From Neocallimastix lanati (nom. inval.) (Eukaryota > Neocallimastigomycota > Neocallimastigomycetes > Neocallimastigales > Neocallimastigaceae): a DNA stretch of 64,000 nucleotides. Positions 10,097 through 24,029 of the stretch are shown here, piece after piece. The notes beneath the pieces were generated by a model. It saw only the letters and a program-made list of their open reading frames with translations, searched no databases and was not told where the DNA came from. The DNA lies in contig JACVTC010000009.1 in assembly GCA_016946835.1 (NCBI GenBank), positions 1,632,501 to 1,696,500 on the forward strand, written 5' to 3'. The translations under genes and the position numbers were made by a program. The number at the start of each line of letters is the position of its first letter. Position 1 is the first letter of the stretch.

Positions 10097-13000
10097 TTAT
10101 ACAGAAGTTTTTGAAATAACTGGTTTTGATAATGAAGGAGATGATGTGTTCAATGAGTTATCACTTGATAATGTTGATTTTAATGTTTCATTCATAATAT
10201 TTGGCATTAAATCAGCAGGTTTTACAGTAGTAGTAGTAGGTTTTGTTGAAGAGGTGGTAGCGGGAGTAGCTAATGGAATTAGATTAAAATCAGTGGAAGT
10301 TATATTATTATTTGATGCATCTGAATTTGATATTAAACTAAAAAGAGAATTTTCATTAGGATTAAGATACATATATGGATCATTCATAGCATTAGCCTCA
10401 GAATTTGATGTTGTTATTGCTGGCGTCGTTGTTGTACTAGATAACTTATTATTTAAAAGTGATGATGGATTTGAAAGATTTGAATTATTAGTATCGAAAG
10501 TAGAGGTAGATGGAACAGTAGTAGTAATAGGATTAATGATTTGTGAAATAGCTAAAAGTTGTTCTAAATTATTTGTGGATGGATTTGTAATAGAATTGAA
10601 ATTTAATGTAGTATTAGATGGTAATGATGTTGTGGTGGTAGTAGTTGTTGTAGTGGTGGTGGTAGTGCCAGTAGTAGCAGTATTATTTAATTTTAATGAA
10701 TTTGAATTACTTAAAGTAGAATTTAAATTAAGTCCTGTTTCAGTAGTGACAAGTGCTGGATTAATTGTACTAATATCAGAATTAGCACCTACACCCGCAC
10801 CTACACCTGTACCTACACCTGCTGTTGTACTCAATAATAAACTATTGATATTATTGATATCATTACCTTGTAAAGCTAATAAAGAATTTAATTCATTAAT
10901 ATTACCTAAATTTAAACTATTAAGAAGAGATTGATTTAAAAAAGAACTAGATGAAGATAATCCAATATTTTTTAAAGCTTGAGCATAACTTGGATTTCCA
11001 ATAAGAGAAGCTAATGTAGCAGCATTTAATGTTGGTGTAGTTGTTGTGGTAGCTGATCCAGACAAAGCGAGAGCATTTGCTGCTGTGGTATTATTACTAT
11101 TATTATTACTATTATTATTATTATTATTATTATTATTAAGATAAGTGGATAATAAATTTGTTTTTGAAGCAAGAGTTTTATTAGCTTCTATTACAGAAGC
11201 TTTTCCATCTACTAATGGTTTAGAAAGAAGATTTATTGCTGAAGTTGTTGGTAATATCATAGGAATTTCTGATTTAATTGAAGAAGAAGGTAATGACACA
11301 GGAGATGTTGTTGATGAAGTGGCTGAAGTAATTGTATTTGATGAAATTATATTATTTAATGTTTTTGGATCTATTATAGAATTAGATGATACAGAAATAG
11401 TTGGTGTTGGAGCAGCAGTAGTTATTTTGGTAGAAAGTTTCAATTTTTTATTATTTGGTTTATTTATAGCGGTAGTGGTTGTAATAGAATGATTTGTATC
11501 ATTACCATTTACTGATGGTACAATTAATGAATTTATTTTATTAGCGATAGCATTTGAGGAAACATTAGTATTAAAAGTATTATTATTTAAAAGATTACTA
11601 CCACTCAAATCAATACTAGTATTATTATTATTTACTGATTCAAGCATATTTAATAATCTTTCTCTATCCTCTGGAGTACTATTATTAAAAAAAGCAGAAG
11701 GATCATTATAATTTTTTAATATTTCATCTACATCAAAACCTGATTCAATACCAAAAGTTGACGTAATATTATCAATATTTGTTTGTAATTTATTAATGCC
11801 ATTATTTAAACTTTCAAGACGATTAGTATTATTAATTAATGGGTTTGTTAATGATTCAATATTATCTCCTCCGATAATAGAATTATTATTAATTGGTAAT
11901 TTATTTATATCAACATATTGCATTAAATTAGTTGCATTATTACCTCCTGATCCAAGAAGAGCATTATTATTTGAATCTGTTGAATATATAGGATTTAATA
12001 GTAATTGAGGTTGATTTTTTATATCATTAGATTTATTATTTCTTGTATTATTAGTATTAGTATTAGTATTATTTTTTAATTTAACAACTTCCAAATTTTT
12101 TGATTCATCTTAAATAAGAATATATAATATATGCATATATGATTGTTATTTTAATTAATTAGTTAATTACAATTGATAATTAATACATTTCAATTTAATA
12201 TAAAATTGATATAAATCGTTATTAATTATTAAAACAGAAATTTATTTATAAAAATCAAACATTATTAAATGGCATAAATTAGATATTAATGATTTATGGA
12301 ATATATATATAATAATAATTAAATAAAATAAAATAAAATAAAATAAATAAATAAAATATTAATAATTTATTTTTATATTTCCATGAGTAACATTTATAAT
12401 AATAATAATAATAATAAATAAAGAAATAAAGAAATAAAGAAATAAAAATAAAAATAAAAATAAAAATAAAAAAGTATATTAAAAATAATAAATTATAAAA
12501 AACAAATAATTATATAATTAATAACTTAATACTAATAATTGATAATAAATAATAATTCATAATTAAAATATAATATATTAAAATTAATTAAAAAATTAAA
12601 TAAAAATAAAATAAAATAAAGTAAAATTAATAAATTAATAAAAAAAATATATATAATAATTAACATACCATTATCATTAATTTCTTCAATTGTTTTAATA
12701 ATTGCGTCTTTATCTTCATTCATCGTATTTAAAATTTCAAAAGGAGAAGAAGGCGATTCTATTCTAACATTTTTTGGAATAAGACTAACAATGCTAGAAT
12801 CATTTGAATTTTCAATCTCGTTAATGGGTGATTCTTGATATTTAACATTATTTGAACATGGAAGTAATAAAGGACGTTTCGAAGATTGAACACTCTTTTT
12901 TGATGTAAAAAAAGAAGCTAAAAATCGAACAATTTTATCGATTATTACTTGTTGTTGTTGATATTTTTCACGCATCATTAAAGTTTCATTCCATAAAGAT

Positions 13001-14296
13001 TGATTATCACTTTGAATTTTTTTTAAATCAGCACTAATTGTAAATTGATGACGTTTTACAGCTGTAATTTCTGCAATTAAATTATTAATATCAAACATTT
13101 CTTTATCATCATTATCTCTTCCTTTTTTTCTATTGACTAAACATAAAAGATCTGGTTGATTTCTTTGAAAATGTTGATTAGCAAATTCCCAAAGTTCGGA
13201 ATCTGAATCTGAATGCAAAACTCCCTGTTGTAAATGTGGTACTTTATGAAAGCCATACATATTAAGTTGACGAACGAAACTTGAAAAATTATTATGTTTA
13301 AAGAAGTGAGGTAATACCTCTTTTGCGAATTCCTCATGTCTTTGAACTATTATTATTTTTTCAATAATAGTAATAATAGTAATAATAATAATGATAATAA
13401 TAATAGATAATTTACATATATGATATAAATAAAAATTATAAAAATCATGAAAGAAATAATTTATTGAAGACATCAGTAAAAAAAAAAAAATAATAAAATA
13501 AATTAAAATAAATATAGTAAATGCAATACTCTGCTTTATTTTTATTATTATTATCATTATTATTATCTTAAAATATGTATAAAGATTATTTGACCATAAA
13601 TTTATAGATATTTATAAAATATTTTTATTACTTACCAATAAATGTTGAACCATCTTCTGACCAATGAATTAAATTATCAGTGGAAGGATCATTAACCATA
13701 CTATCAAAATTAAATATAACAGAAATTTTTAAAATTAATTTCAATTTATATAATATATAGTACAACATAACAACGTTTTTTAAAATTAATTTCAACTTTA
13801 TACAATATATAATATAATATACCAATATTTTTTTATAACTAATTTCAATTATATAACATATCACTAAATTTTATATTTTAATGTTATAAAATAATAGACT
13901 ACTATTTTTTTTTTCTCTTAATTAATAATAAATGTTTATTGAGATTTTCACTATTTTAATAAAATAGAAATATTTTATTATATTCTATTTTTCTGATATT
14001 CAATTTTAATCTCAATAATTATTATTTTAAAATAAAAATAAAATAAAATAAAATAAAATAAAATAAAATAAAATAAAATTATTAAAAATAAATATTTACT
14101 TGTAAAGTTTATTTAGAAAAGCTGGTACATTTTTTGTGGCCGAAGAAGCAATAGCACGAGTATTTAAACCAGTATTACTAGCAGAAATAATTTGAGGTAA
14201 TTTTGAATTTGGTATACCACGTTGTGAATAAATTGAGGAACCAGAAGATGAAGTAGATATTGACCTCTTTCTTGAATTTTGTTTCTTTAGAGGCAT
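10097..14296 (-). CDS. Heat shock transcription factor, four exons
   Basis: Nuclear transcription factor of the HSF family, which binds nGAAn heat shock elements as a trimer. Exons on the minus strand: 14296-14100, 13700-13636, 13346-12669 and 12108-10097. All introns are GT..AG and the phases fit, giving 983 residues. The DNA-binding domain (about 57-161) begins VPAFLNKLYNMVNDP, continues IHWSEDGSTFIVQ and holds the recognition helix HNNFSSFVRQLNMYGF. Two introns cut this domain. A heptad-rich segment at about 172-232 (IAEITAVKRHQ.. to VRFLASFF) is the HR-A/B trimerisation coil. The fourth exon encodes ~670 residues dominated by Asn, Thr, Ser and Leu with poly-Asn and poly-Thr tracts, probably a disordered activation region. 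The start is the first ATG, followed by a basic stretch (KKQNSRKRS). The tail is long for the family but uninterrupted. Confidence 0.92.
11101..11142. repeat. Trinucleotide repeat encoding poly-Asn in HSF
   Basis: ATT repeats on the plus strand, read as AAT on the coding strand, encode a run of nine Asn with flanking Ser/Asn. A second tract near 10628-10665 encodes a poly-Thr run with mixed codons. Confidence 0.8.
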
Positions 14297-15433
14297 TGGG
14301 TGTGTTTATATGTTTTTAAAATTTGTAAATAAATTGATTCGTCTATAACTTTATTAATTCTTTTTATTTTAAATTATTGTATTTATTAAAGATATAAAGT
14401 ATATTAGTATATTTAAGAAAAAAGAATTATATATAATATTTGATAAAATAATTTATTTGTTAAAAATTTATAATTTATCATTAATAAATGTATTCTATTA
14501 TTTTATTATTTTCCTGTTAATATTAATATTATTTTTGAATCTTATTTACCACTTGAAATCAAATCCTTAACTTCTATAATATTGAATTTTCATTGGTAAC
14601 AAATAACAAATAAAACTTTACATTTAATAAATGTATATAATAAAAAAATATATAATTAATTAATGTTTTACAGATTTACTTTATAATATATGAATATATA
14701 AATATATGAATAAGTTAATATAAAAATAAAATATTTATTTAAATAGTTTGTTTAACTATGGTTTAATATATATTCATTTAGATTTTTACTTCAATTTCAA
14801 ATTATTTCTCTCATTATTAAATTCTTAATTTACAAATAAAATTAACAATTAATTATTATATAATATATATTAACATTTAATTTAAATTTTTTTTTATTTA
14901 AATAAATATTATTTTTTTTCTTTGTTTTTGTTTTTGTTTTTGTTTTTTTTATAATAAGTTCAATAAATATAATTTTTATTTATATGTTTTTATAATTATA
15001 TATTTTTCTTTTAAATTATTTAATTTAAAACATAAAAAAATATAAAGTCTAAAAACTACAAAAAAAAAAAAAAAATAAAAAAAAAAAATTATAATAATTA
15101 TAATAATAATAATAATAATTTCTTTTATAATAATTATATTAATTAAAATAATATTATAATATAATAGAAAAAAAAATTTTTTTAATTATATTTTCTATTG
15201 TATTACAATAATATAGTTAAAAATGATTCCTCGTTATAATACTTATATTTTATATAAAAAAATAAAATAAAATAAAATAATATATAATATTTCAAATATA
15301 AACAAATATTTATTTTTAAGATACCTTTTTTCTTTTTCCTTCTAAAATAATATTATTATTCAATTGTAATTATTTTATAAAATTGTCTAAATTTATAAAA
15401 ATTAAAATTATATTAATTTTATATTTAAATTTT

Positions 15434-15478
<45 letters not shown>

Positions 15479-18400
15479 TTAATAAAATAATTTGATTAAA
15501 AAATTATAATTATTTTATGGCAAATTTGTGGTAAGATCAAAATAATTATTTAATATTGTATCATTCAAATAAAAAAATTTTTTTTCACATATATAATTTT
15601 TTTTTTTTTTGATTTCATTAATATTTAAAATATATTATTTGTATTAATTTATTGATTATTTATTGATTTATTATTTATTGATTTATTTATTATTTAATAA
15701 TTTATTGATTTATATATGAATATATATTATTAAACTATTTTTTTTTAATATACATTTTTTTTATTTTATTGATATTTATTTATTAATTAATTATTCATTC
15801 ATTTATTTTTAACATAAAAAAATTTTATATTTACATTTTAATTTCATAGATTTCTTTTTTGAAAAAAAAAATATCCAAATTATTTTGCTACATTTCATGT
15901 GTATATATATAAAAAAAATTATTTTTTTAAATATTAGATCAATATATTATATTAAATCATATTTATTAATTATTTAATATATTGTAGTGTATTGATATTA
16001 TATATATCAATACAATTTCATCAAAATATTTGGTTGAAATTTAATATACCGAATATATATAATATATTATCTATTCTATAATAAATTGTAATATATATGT
16101 ATTATTCTAGTATTTAATAGATGATTGATATATATCTAACATAATTATTGAAGGATTTAAATCCACCATAAATTATTTTTTATATTATTATTAATAAGTA
16201 TAAATATTAGTAATTATTAAGTTATATATTATTTAAATATATTATCTTTATAATATAAAAAAAATTTTATATTATGGTTATGTATAAATTGCATGTTTTT
16301 TTAAAAAAAAAAAAATTATTAAATAATTAATAATTATAATAATAATGAAACAATAAATAATAAATAATAAATAATAAATAATTATAATATTTAATAAATT
16401 ATAACATTTAATACATTTTTCATTCATATATAATATGTGAAATTCAAGCCACAGTGATGTTCTATATTTAAATACTTGTATTTACTATGTAAATTCAATA
16501 AAAATAAAAAAAATAAACTTTAATAAATATTATTAATATCTATTATATATTTAAACATCTATATATAATTTTAATTTATATCTTAATTATTTATATCATT
16601 TTAATATATTGTATTTATTTACGTTAATTTAATTAATAATAATTGAAGTAACCAAATTATTTTAAAAAAAACTTTTTTTTACAAAAATCAAGAATAAAAT
16701 AAAGAAAAAATAATTTAAAAAAAAAAATTAAAATAATTAAAATTTCAATATTTATAATTAATAATAATAATAATAATCTAAAAAAAAAATAAAATAAAAT
16801 AAAAATAATGCTAACCTTTTTTTTATAATTATAAAAAAACAAATTTATAGGTATTTATATATACCTATATAACTATATGTATAATAAAATATATTACCTT
16901 ATTAACATTTTAATGCCTTTTATATATATATATATTTAACTTTAATTCAGTTAATTTATAATTATGGTTAATATATAATTAAATTATAATTTCATTTTCA
17001 TTATGATAATTTTATAATAAATATTAAATAAATAGTTTTAGATTATTATCTTAAAAAGGACTTGCATTTATTGTTTTTATTCCTTTACTTATTTATTTAA
17101 TTTTTCTATCTTTGCCTAAGACAATATAGTTATAAGTAATAGTATTGTATTATTTATAATTAATGTATTATCATTTAATTTGATAATTATATAACAAATT
17201 TTAAAGATAATTAATATATATAATCAAAAATTACTACTGATCATTTTAACTATAAATATACAACATTTACATTAATATTTAATAAGCAATAATTATATAA
17301 TTGATAAATATGATAGGGTAATATATATATATTAATGAAATGAAATAAAAGAAAAATTTTCAAAATTTATTAATAAATATATCAGATTTTAACCTTTTTT
17401 TTTAAAAAAAAATAAGAATAAATAAGAAATAATAAATAAATATAAAGGGTTAAATTATTATTTTTAAATTATAAATTATTATTTATTATTATATTTATTA
17501 ATATATTAAATTAATATAAATATATATATGTGTAATATATTTAATTTTCTACAAAATGCTAGAAAAAAATTTTTTTATTAAATTTTATTCTTAAATATTT
17601 GACATATTTATCTATATTCTTAATATGATAATCATATTCTTATTAATAGTATTAATATTTATTTTTTTGAAAGATCTTACATATATATAATTTTATAATT
17701 ATAAATAATATATAAACTTTAATTACAAATACATAAGTTGATAATAAACTATAAAAAGAATGAAATAAAATAAATTATATATGAAAGGATGAATGAAATA
17801 TATTATTAATATATTTTATAAATTTAGGTTTTCTTTGAAATAAAAGTATTTTAAATACTTACTGTATATGATAAATATTGGCTAAGTAGGTTTTTTATAC
17901 TTTATACTTTTTGTTTTAATAATTATATTATAATTTTATTATTAATACATTAAAATATTCAAAATATTATAGATATTATATTATAGCTAAGATTAATTTA
18001 TATATTTATTAATATTCAATATATAAATTATTTTTGCATATATATGAATTTCAAAAACAATTGTATTTACTAATTTTTTGGTTTATTAGGATTATTTAAA
18101 TGAACTTATTTAAACAATTAAATTAAGAATCATCACTTTTCTCATTCATGAATATTTTTTATAGGACATTATTGCTTATAAAATAAATAAATAAATAAAT
18201 AAATAAATAAAAAAAGAAAGTAAAAGTAAAAGAAATGGAAAGTAAAGGATAGAAATATGGATAACCATAAAAAATTCTGATATATTTAAGGGAGAGAGTG
18301 GAGGCTCTATTGTCCTTTCATTTCGTTAGTCCTTGTCAAAAAAAAAAAAAAGATAATATTAAAGATCAATGAAAAATAAAAAATAATATATATATTAATT

Positions 18401-19300
18401 ATTTTGTTTATTCAAGAAATATTTTTTTTTGTAAAAAAAATTCTCTAACCCTTTAATAATAATCTATTTAATCTAATATTTAATCTTGTAATATTATGAG
18501 ATCATTACTAATAGTAGTTTTAAAAATAATCTATTTAATTTAATATAAAAAATACATATTTAATCTAATAAGATTATAAGATCAATACTTAAAAGTAAAG
18601 ATCAAATGTCTTAATAATATGAAATTTATGACCAAAAATTAATTTATTTTTAAAATAAAATTTTATTATATATTTTTATTATTTCTCTTTAATATAATAG
18701 ATATAAAATTTACTTCACTATAATTGAAATTTAAATTATACAATATAATAATAAAATATTAAATAACTATAATTCATATTATCAGTGAATAAATATACAA
18801 TTTAAAATATAAAATAATAATTATTGTATTCTTTTTATTTTTTTAAAAAAGATATAAATATGAAATATAAAAATTTATTTACATACTTAATACTAATTTT
18901 CCATATTTTTATCATATTTTCATAATAATATATATTATTAAATTATATACATTAAAACTAATCTTTCATATTTTTATAATTTTTATAATTTTTATAATTT
19001 TTATAATTATAATATAAATATAATAATAATGATAATAATAAATCAAAAAAAAAAAAAAATATATATATATATATTTATACTTTAAACTCTAAATTTATTT
19101 AATTATATATATATTTTAAAAAAAAAATTAAAAAATTGTTTTGGTAAATTAAAGTTCGGTTAATTTTTAAAAATAAGATTTTAATATTTTTTAAAAATAT
19201 ATTGAAAATTTTATATTAATTAAATTAGTTAAAAGTTATCTTGATTGATATTACTTTTTTTTAATATTTAATTTAATAGAATAATAAAATATACACAGAA

Positions 19301-19334
<34 letters not shown>

Positions 19335-20140
19335 AAAAGTACAATTCTTAATTACTGAATAATGATACATTTAAACTAAACGTTTTACTTATGACTTCTT
19401 TAAATACAATTAATTTATAATGTAAAAACTATGTTTACAAAAATATTTTATTATTATTAGTTTATAATTATTATATTTTACAATTAATATTTTACAATTA
19501 TTTTACTAATATTTATTATTATTAAAATTATTATTGTTATTGCAGCCATAAAAAAAAATTATAATATTTTACTATATGTTAAATTTATATTTAATTATTA
19601 TATATTTAAGAAATTTAATGATTTTTACATCTGATTATTACTTTTTTGAACTATTTATGATAAACTAGTATTTTTTAATCTGGTTATTTTTATTGATAAT
19701 AAATATTCAATATAATTGTTTATTGATAATAAATAATTTAAAAATAACTATATTTTATTTATTATATATAGTTTAATTTTTTTTTTTTTTAAACTTTAAT
19801 AATTTTTTTCTGTTTTTTAATATAGTTGATAAATATATAAAGAATTTATAAAATATTTTTATTTTAATATTTAAAAATATAATATTTATTTAATTATTTA
19901 TAATTTATTATTTATTATTTATATTATTTATTAAATAAGTATTTATTTATATAGTATTAAAATTATGGCTTTAAATTAAAGTTTAGAAACGCCACATAAA
20001 AATATTCAATACTTTGAAAAAACGAAATGTCTATTTAATATAAATTTTATATTAAAATTTTATAAAAAAACGAATAAAAAAATGACAAAAATTTTTAATA
20101 ATTCTTTTTTATTCTTATCATAATTTTTTCATTTTTAAAA
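14297..20140. other. Long A/T-rich region without a recognisable gene
   Basis: About 5.8 kb of A/T runs and short repeats with dense stops on both strands. Contents of note: a 45-base T run near 15430-15473, a TAAA microsatellite near 18180-18210, and a less A/T-rich patch at 18285-18342 (AGGGAGAGAGTGGAGGCTC.. ending CTTGTC plus 14 A) that looks like a retrotransposed 3' end. A GAATTTTC at about 14590, roughly 290 bases upstream of the HSF start, fits a minimal two-unit heat shock element but could be chance. Confidence 0.5.
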
Positions 20141-20145
20141 GACTA

Positions 20146-20380
20146 TATTAGAATTTAGTTAAAAAAAAAATAAAAATAATAATTAGTAATAAAAATAATT
20201 TGTAATCAAAGTGTAATTAAAGAAAGTAAAAGAAATAACCAGAACCTTCTAACAATTATATAAAATTAGAGTTTAGTTTAAGAAAAAAAATAAAATAAAA
20301 TAAAATAGTCAAAATTATAATTGGTAAACAAAGTATAATGAAATGAAAATGAAATAACCAGAACCTTCTAGTAATTATGT
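20146..20380. repeat. Two tandem ~115-bp units, each with a heat-shock-element-like site
   Basis: Two imperfect copies in direct orientation. Each ends in AAATAACCAGAACCTTCTA followed by AATTAT, and the core AGAACCTTCT fits the nGAAnnTTCn rule. No gene lies close by, so a regulatory role is speculative. Confidence 0.5.
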
Positions 20381-20619
20381 AAATTTTTTTTTTTTAAAAA
20401 TCAATTTAATTTAAAATTTTGTAACTTGACTAACCAAAAAAATATATATAATAAAATTAATTATTTTTATTTTATAATTTTTAAAATTTCTCCATTTACG
20501 GAAAAATTCTTATTTAAACACTAATAGAAGAAATTTAATAATGAAAATCTATTAAAAAATATTTTTAAAAAATTCTATAAATCCTTAAAATTTTCACGTA
20601 ATATATGATGTAAATAAAT

Positions 20620-20812
20620 GAAGAGCTGAACAAATGATATATAAAAAAGTTGGTCCATTGTATATTCTGAAAGTCCTGGAAGCTTCTTATTGAGTTGATC
20701 AGCTGTTTCTTGATTAGTTTCTACAGATAATTTCTATGTTTCATATGACCTTTCCAATCCTCCATTATCAGCAAGATTTTCTACCAACTGCATTTTTGAT
20801 CTTACCTTTATA
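20620..20812 (-). pseudogene. M13 (neprilysin/ECE-type) metallopeptidase gene fragment
   Basis: The minus strand encodes about 60 residues with one internal stop: VENLADNGGLERSYE, then KKLPGLSEYTMDQLFYISF and VQLF. In M13 zinc peptidases the motif ENxADNGG supplies the third zinc ligand (Glu) and a conserved Asp, and PGL..t.dQLFF..faQ follows closely, so the order and spacing match the family. The HExxH part and everything else are absent. The fragment ends at a MULE-like sequence at 20812. It is a relic, not an enzyme. Confidence 0.72.
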
Positions 20813-20960
20813 TGAAATATGGCATATTTAAATGAACCATTTATTTAAGAGTGGCTTAAAATATAATAAATAAATAATAATATTTAATTTTAAAGATGTA
20901 ATCTTAATATTTTTTGTTAAAATAATAATAAATAATAATACTTCATTTTTATTTTTATTT
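20812..20960. mobile_element. MULE-related terminal segment lacking its tip
   Basis: The block CTTTATATGAAATATGGCAT followed by AGAGTGGCTTAAA resembles the inner part of the terminal repeats at 22070-22021 (reverse complement) and 22876-22920. The GCATTTCG tip itself is missing here. Confidence 0.4.
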
Positions 20961-20967
20961 TTATTAT

Positions 20968-21264
20968 TATTTTTTTTTATTTCCGGTTTGTACAGCCCTT
21001 GGTTTCAGCCCCCCCTACAGGAGCAGTGGGAATACTGAAGTAGTCACACACTTCTTATTTATGAAGGAAGAATTGTCTCTACTGAACGACCTTGCTGAGT
21101 GTTTCAGCATTATTTTATTTCTGAGAATTTTACGAGTACTACTTCTCTGAGTCCTTCTCCAGTTTGTAATTTCCCTTTTGAAGTGAGGTCAATATAATCG
21201 AATTCATAGAAATTCTTACTAGCTACCTGGCAATTGCATAAATGTCAGAAAGATTGTAATTTAG
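20968..21264 (-). mobile_element. SINE copy 1, 3' part with poly(A) tail
   Basis: On the minus strand it contains AATGCTGAAACACTCAGC, later ACTACTTCAGTATTCCCACT and GGGCTGTACAAACCGGAAAT, followed by an A-rich tail (the T run on the plus strand at 20968-20981). It aligns with the 3' half of the SINE at 25980-26475. Its 5' part lies at 22071-22300, separated by an ~800-bp insertion. Confidence 0.65.
21237..21264. repeat. 28-bp direct repeat at the left insertion boundary
   Basis: Identical to 22071-22098 except for one base. The pair brackets the TIR element at 21265-22070 and lies within SINE sequence. Confidence 0.65.
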
Positions 21265-22070
21265 GAGAGTGTTGCATTTCGAAACATGACTTATAAATAA
21301 AAATTTAATTTGAAATTTAACGCTCCACATTCTTTTCTTTTTTAAATAATTGTAAATAAATAAATAAATAAAAATAGAAATAAATATAAAGGGTTAATTT
21401 TTTTTTTTTTTTAATTTTGAAGATCAAAAAAAATTTCTCATAAGCATATTATTTATAATAAATATTTATTATTACTTAAAAAAAATATTAAAATATATCT
21501 TTAAAACTGAATAATAATCCTATTAATTATTATTATTTTAATAAAAAATAATAAAATTTTTTTAAAGATTATTTCTTTAAAATTAAATATTACTAATTAT
21601 TATTATTATTTTAACGAAAAATATTAAATTATATCTTTAAAATTAAATACTATTTTATATTTTATTATATATTTTATTATTATTTTAACAAAAAATATTA
21701 AAATTTGTCCATAAAATTAGAAATTATTGTATATTTCAATTATTTTAAAAATTAAATATTATTAAATATTATTTTTTTAATATTTTAACAAGAATATTAA
21801 AATATATCTTAAATGCTAAAATATATCTTTGAAAATTAAATGTTATTTTATATTTTATTATATATTTTATTAGTATTTTAACAAAAAATATTAAAATATG
21901 TCTTTAAAATTTAATATTATTGAATACTATTTCATTGCTTTATTATTTATTAAAAATTTAAATATTATTATTTATTTATTAATAATAATTTAATCCACCC
22001 TTACATCAACAGTTTATTAAAGTATGCCTTATTTCATATAAAGCTACATTCCGAAATGCACTACTTCCTG
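21265..22070. mobile_element. Non-autonomous TIR element inserted into SINE copy 1
   Basis: 806 bp. The left end reads GAGAGTGTTGCATTTCGAAA and the right end, reverse-complemented, reads GGAAGTAGTGCATTTCGGAA. The shared core TGCATTTCG also ends the MULE at 22856-24697. The interior is A/T-rich with repeated blocks around AAAATATATCTTTAAA and no coding capacity. The 28-bp flanking duplication is longer than the 8-11 bp usual for MULEs, so the insertion history may be more complex. Confidence 0.6.
21268..21380. repeat. Left arm of a ~105-bp inverted repeat
   Basis: Matches the reverse complement of 22440-22545 across GTTGCATTTC, ATAAATAAAAATT, AAATTTAACGCTC and AATAATTGTAAATAAATAAA. The long arms are typical of MULE-type terminal repeats. 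Confidence 0.6.
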
Positions 22071-22300
22071 CATAAATGTCAGAAAGATTGCAATTTAGTA
22101 GAATATATCTACATGGACACATAAAATCATATACTCTAATATTAGTAATTCCATCTTAAGTATGCAGTACTAATCCAACCCTCTCAATTAGTTCAGTATC
22201 TATTCTAATAATATATATAAGGGGAATATACTTACCTGTAACTCTAACCACTATATTCCGTAAGAACCTCTTGTGAGGAAAACCTGGAATATATTCATAG
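22071..22300 (-). mobile_element. SINE copy 1, 5' part
   Basis: The minus strand reads CCAGGTTTTCCTCAC, GGTTCTTACGGAATATAGTG and ACAGGTAAGTATATTCCCC, parallel to the 5' half of the SINE at 25980-26475. The tRNA-like head is lost. The first bases (22071-22098) repeat 21237-21264. Confidence 0.6.
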
Positions 22301-22439
22301 GGAGAAAATAATATTTTATAATATTTAATTTTAAAAATATATTTTAATATTTTATGTTAAAAAAATATATGAGAAAATTTTTTTGATGCTTAAAAATAAT
22401 AATGATAAAAAAAAAAAAACATTTATATTTATTTTTAGT

Positions 22440-22545
22440 TTTATTTATTTATTTACAATTATTTATAATAAAATTAAAAATACTGAGCGTTAAATTTTGA
22501 ATTAATTTTTATTTATATGTTACGTTCTGAAATGCAACTCATTCA
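22440..22545. repeat. Right arm of the ~105-bp inverted repeat
   Basis: Ends ACGTTCTGAAATGCAACTCA and pairs with 21268-21380. Whether 21268-22545 was ever one element, or two of them overlapping, cannot be settled by eye. Confidence 0.55.
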
Positions 22546-23246
22546 AATAAATGAATTGAATGAAAAATAATTAGTTATTAAAAGCAATTATATTAATATA
22601 ATTAAACTAGTATACCTTTTATTAATAATAATAATAATATTTTTATTATTATTATTACTATTGAATATTTCTTAATTGATTTTTTTATATGATAATTAAA
22701 TAATATCATTATCATTATTATTATTACTATTGAATATTTCTTAATTGATTTTTTTATATGATAATTATGTGAATATTGTGATTAATATTTTTTTTATTTA
22801 TTTTATTGTTTTATTATTATTTTATTCATTTCCTTTTATATTAAAAAATTTTTTAGAGTCTTACATTTCGGAACGTGGCTTTAATAATACAAGTGGCTTA
22901 AACTATATTTGATAATAAATAATCATATTTATATTTTTAATAAATAACAAAATTGTGAAATAATATTTATTTTAATTTCAAAGATATATTTGAGTATTTT
23001 TTATTAAAATAATAATAATATTCAATTTTAGTGATATTTTGTAATAATTTTTGTTAAATTTATAATAAAATAATTAATAATATTTAATTTCAAAGGTATA
23101 ATTTAATATTTTTATAGAAGCCTTAATAATGATTAATCATTTGATTGAATTATTTTTTAAAAGAGATTTAATTATTAATATATTACAAGCTTATATGACA
23201 GCATTTTCATTTAATCATTCTTCTGTCATTCTTAATTATTTATTAT

Positions 23247-23998
23247 TTAATTAATAATTTTAATATTTAAATCATTTAAACATTTTAACCATGATTCAAC
23301 GAAATCATTCTTATTATTTTCTTTTTTTGCTAATAAAATTTCCATTTTTTTGTAATATTTAATTAAAGCATTAATTTCATCAGTTCTTCCAAGTTTTCTT
23401 TCCTTTTTTTTTTTTTTTTTTAAAAACTCTTTTAATCCTCTTTTTGTAATCATTATAAGATAAAGATTCTTCTTCTTTTAATGTTAATATTAATTTATAA
23501 AAAGTAGTCTTTTCTGAAAAAAAAATTCTTTAAGTAATTATTATAAGATTCTAAAACATTATTTGTTATATGTTATATATTATTATAATAGTTCCAATAT
23601 TCTATTTTATAACTTTTCAAATTGGTTTTTTCAATGTAATCTAAAAATTCAAAAAATTGGACATAATTATGTTCATGACATTCACTTTTAATTTTATCAT
23701 AAATATAATTTATATATTTAAGGTTTATAAATGGAAAGTTCGAAATATACTTATAATAAATATACAAATCTTTATATTATTTTCCTCTTCATTAAAACAT
23801 AATTATCATTTTCTTTTCTAATACTTAGTGAATAGCACAATGTTTAATATTTATATTAGGAAAATTTTTTTTTTACAGCATTAGGTGTTCCTATTTCAAA
23901 ATCGCAAAGAAAATTTTTTTTTTTACAGCATTAGGTGTTCCTATTTCAAAATCGCAAAGAAAATTTTTTGTGCATTTAAAATTTTATAATATTTACTA

Positions 23999-24029
<31 letters not shown>

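Noticed and set aside
10086-10934. Plus-strand 282-codon frame opposite HSF exon 4
   Set aside because: Val-rich antisense shadow of the Asn/Thr repeat-coding exon.
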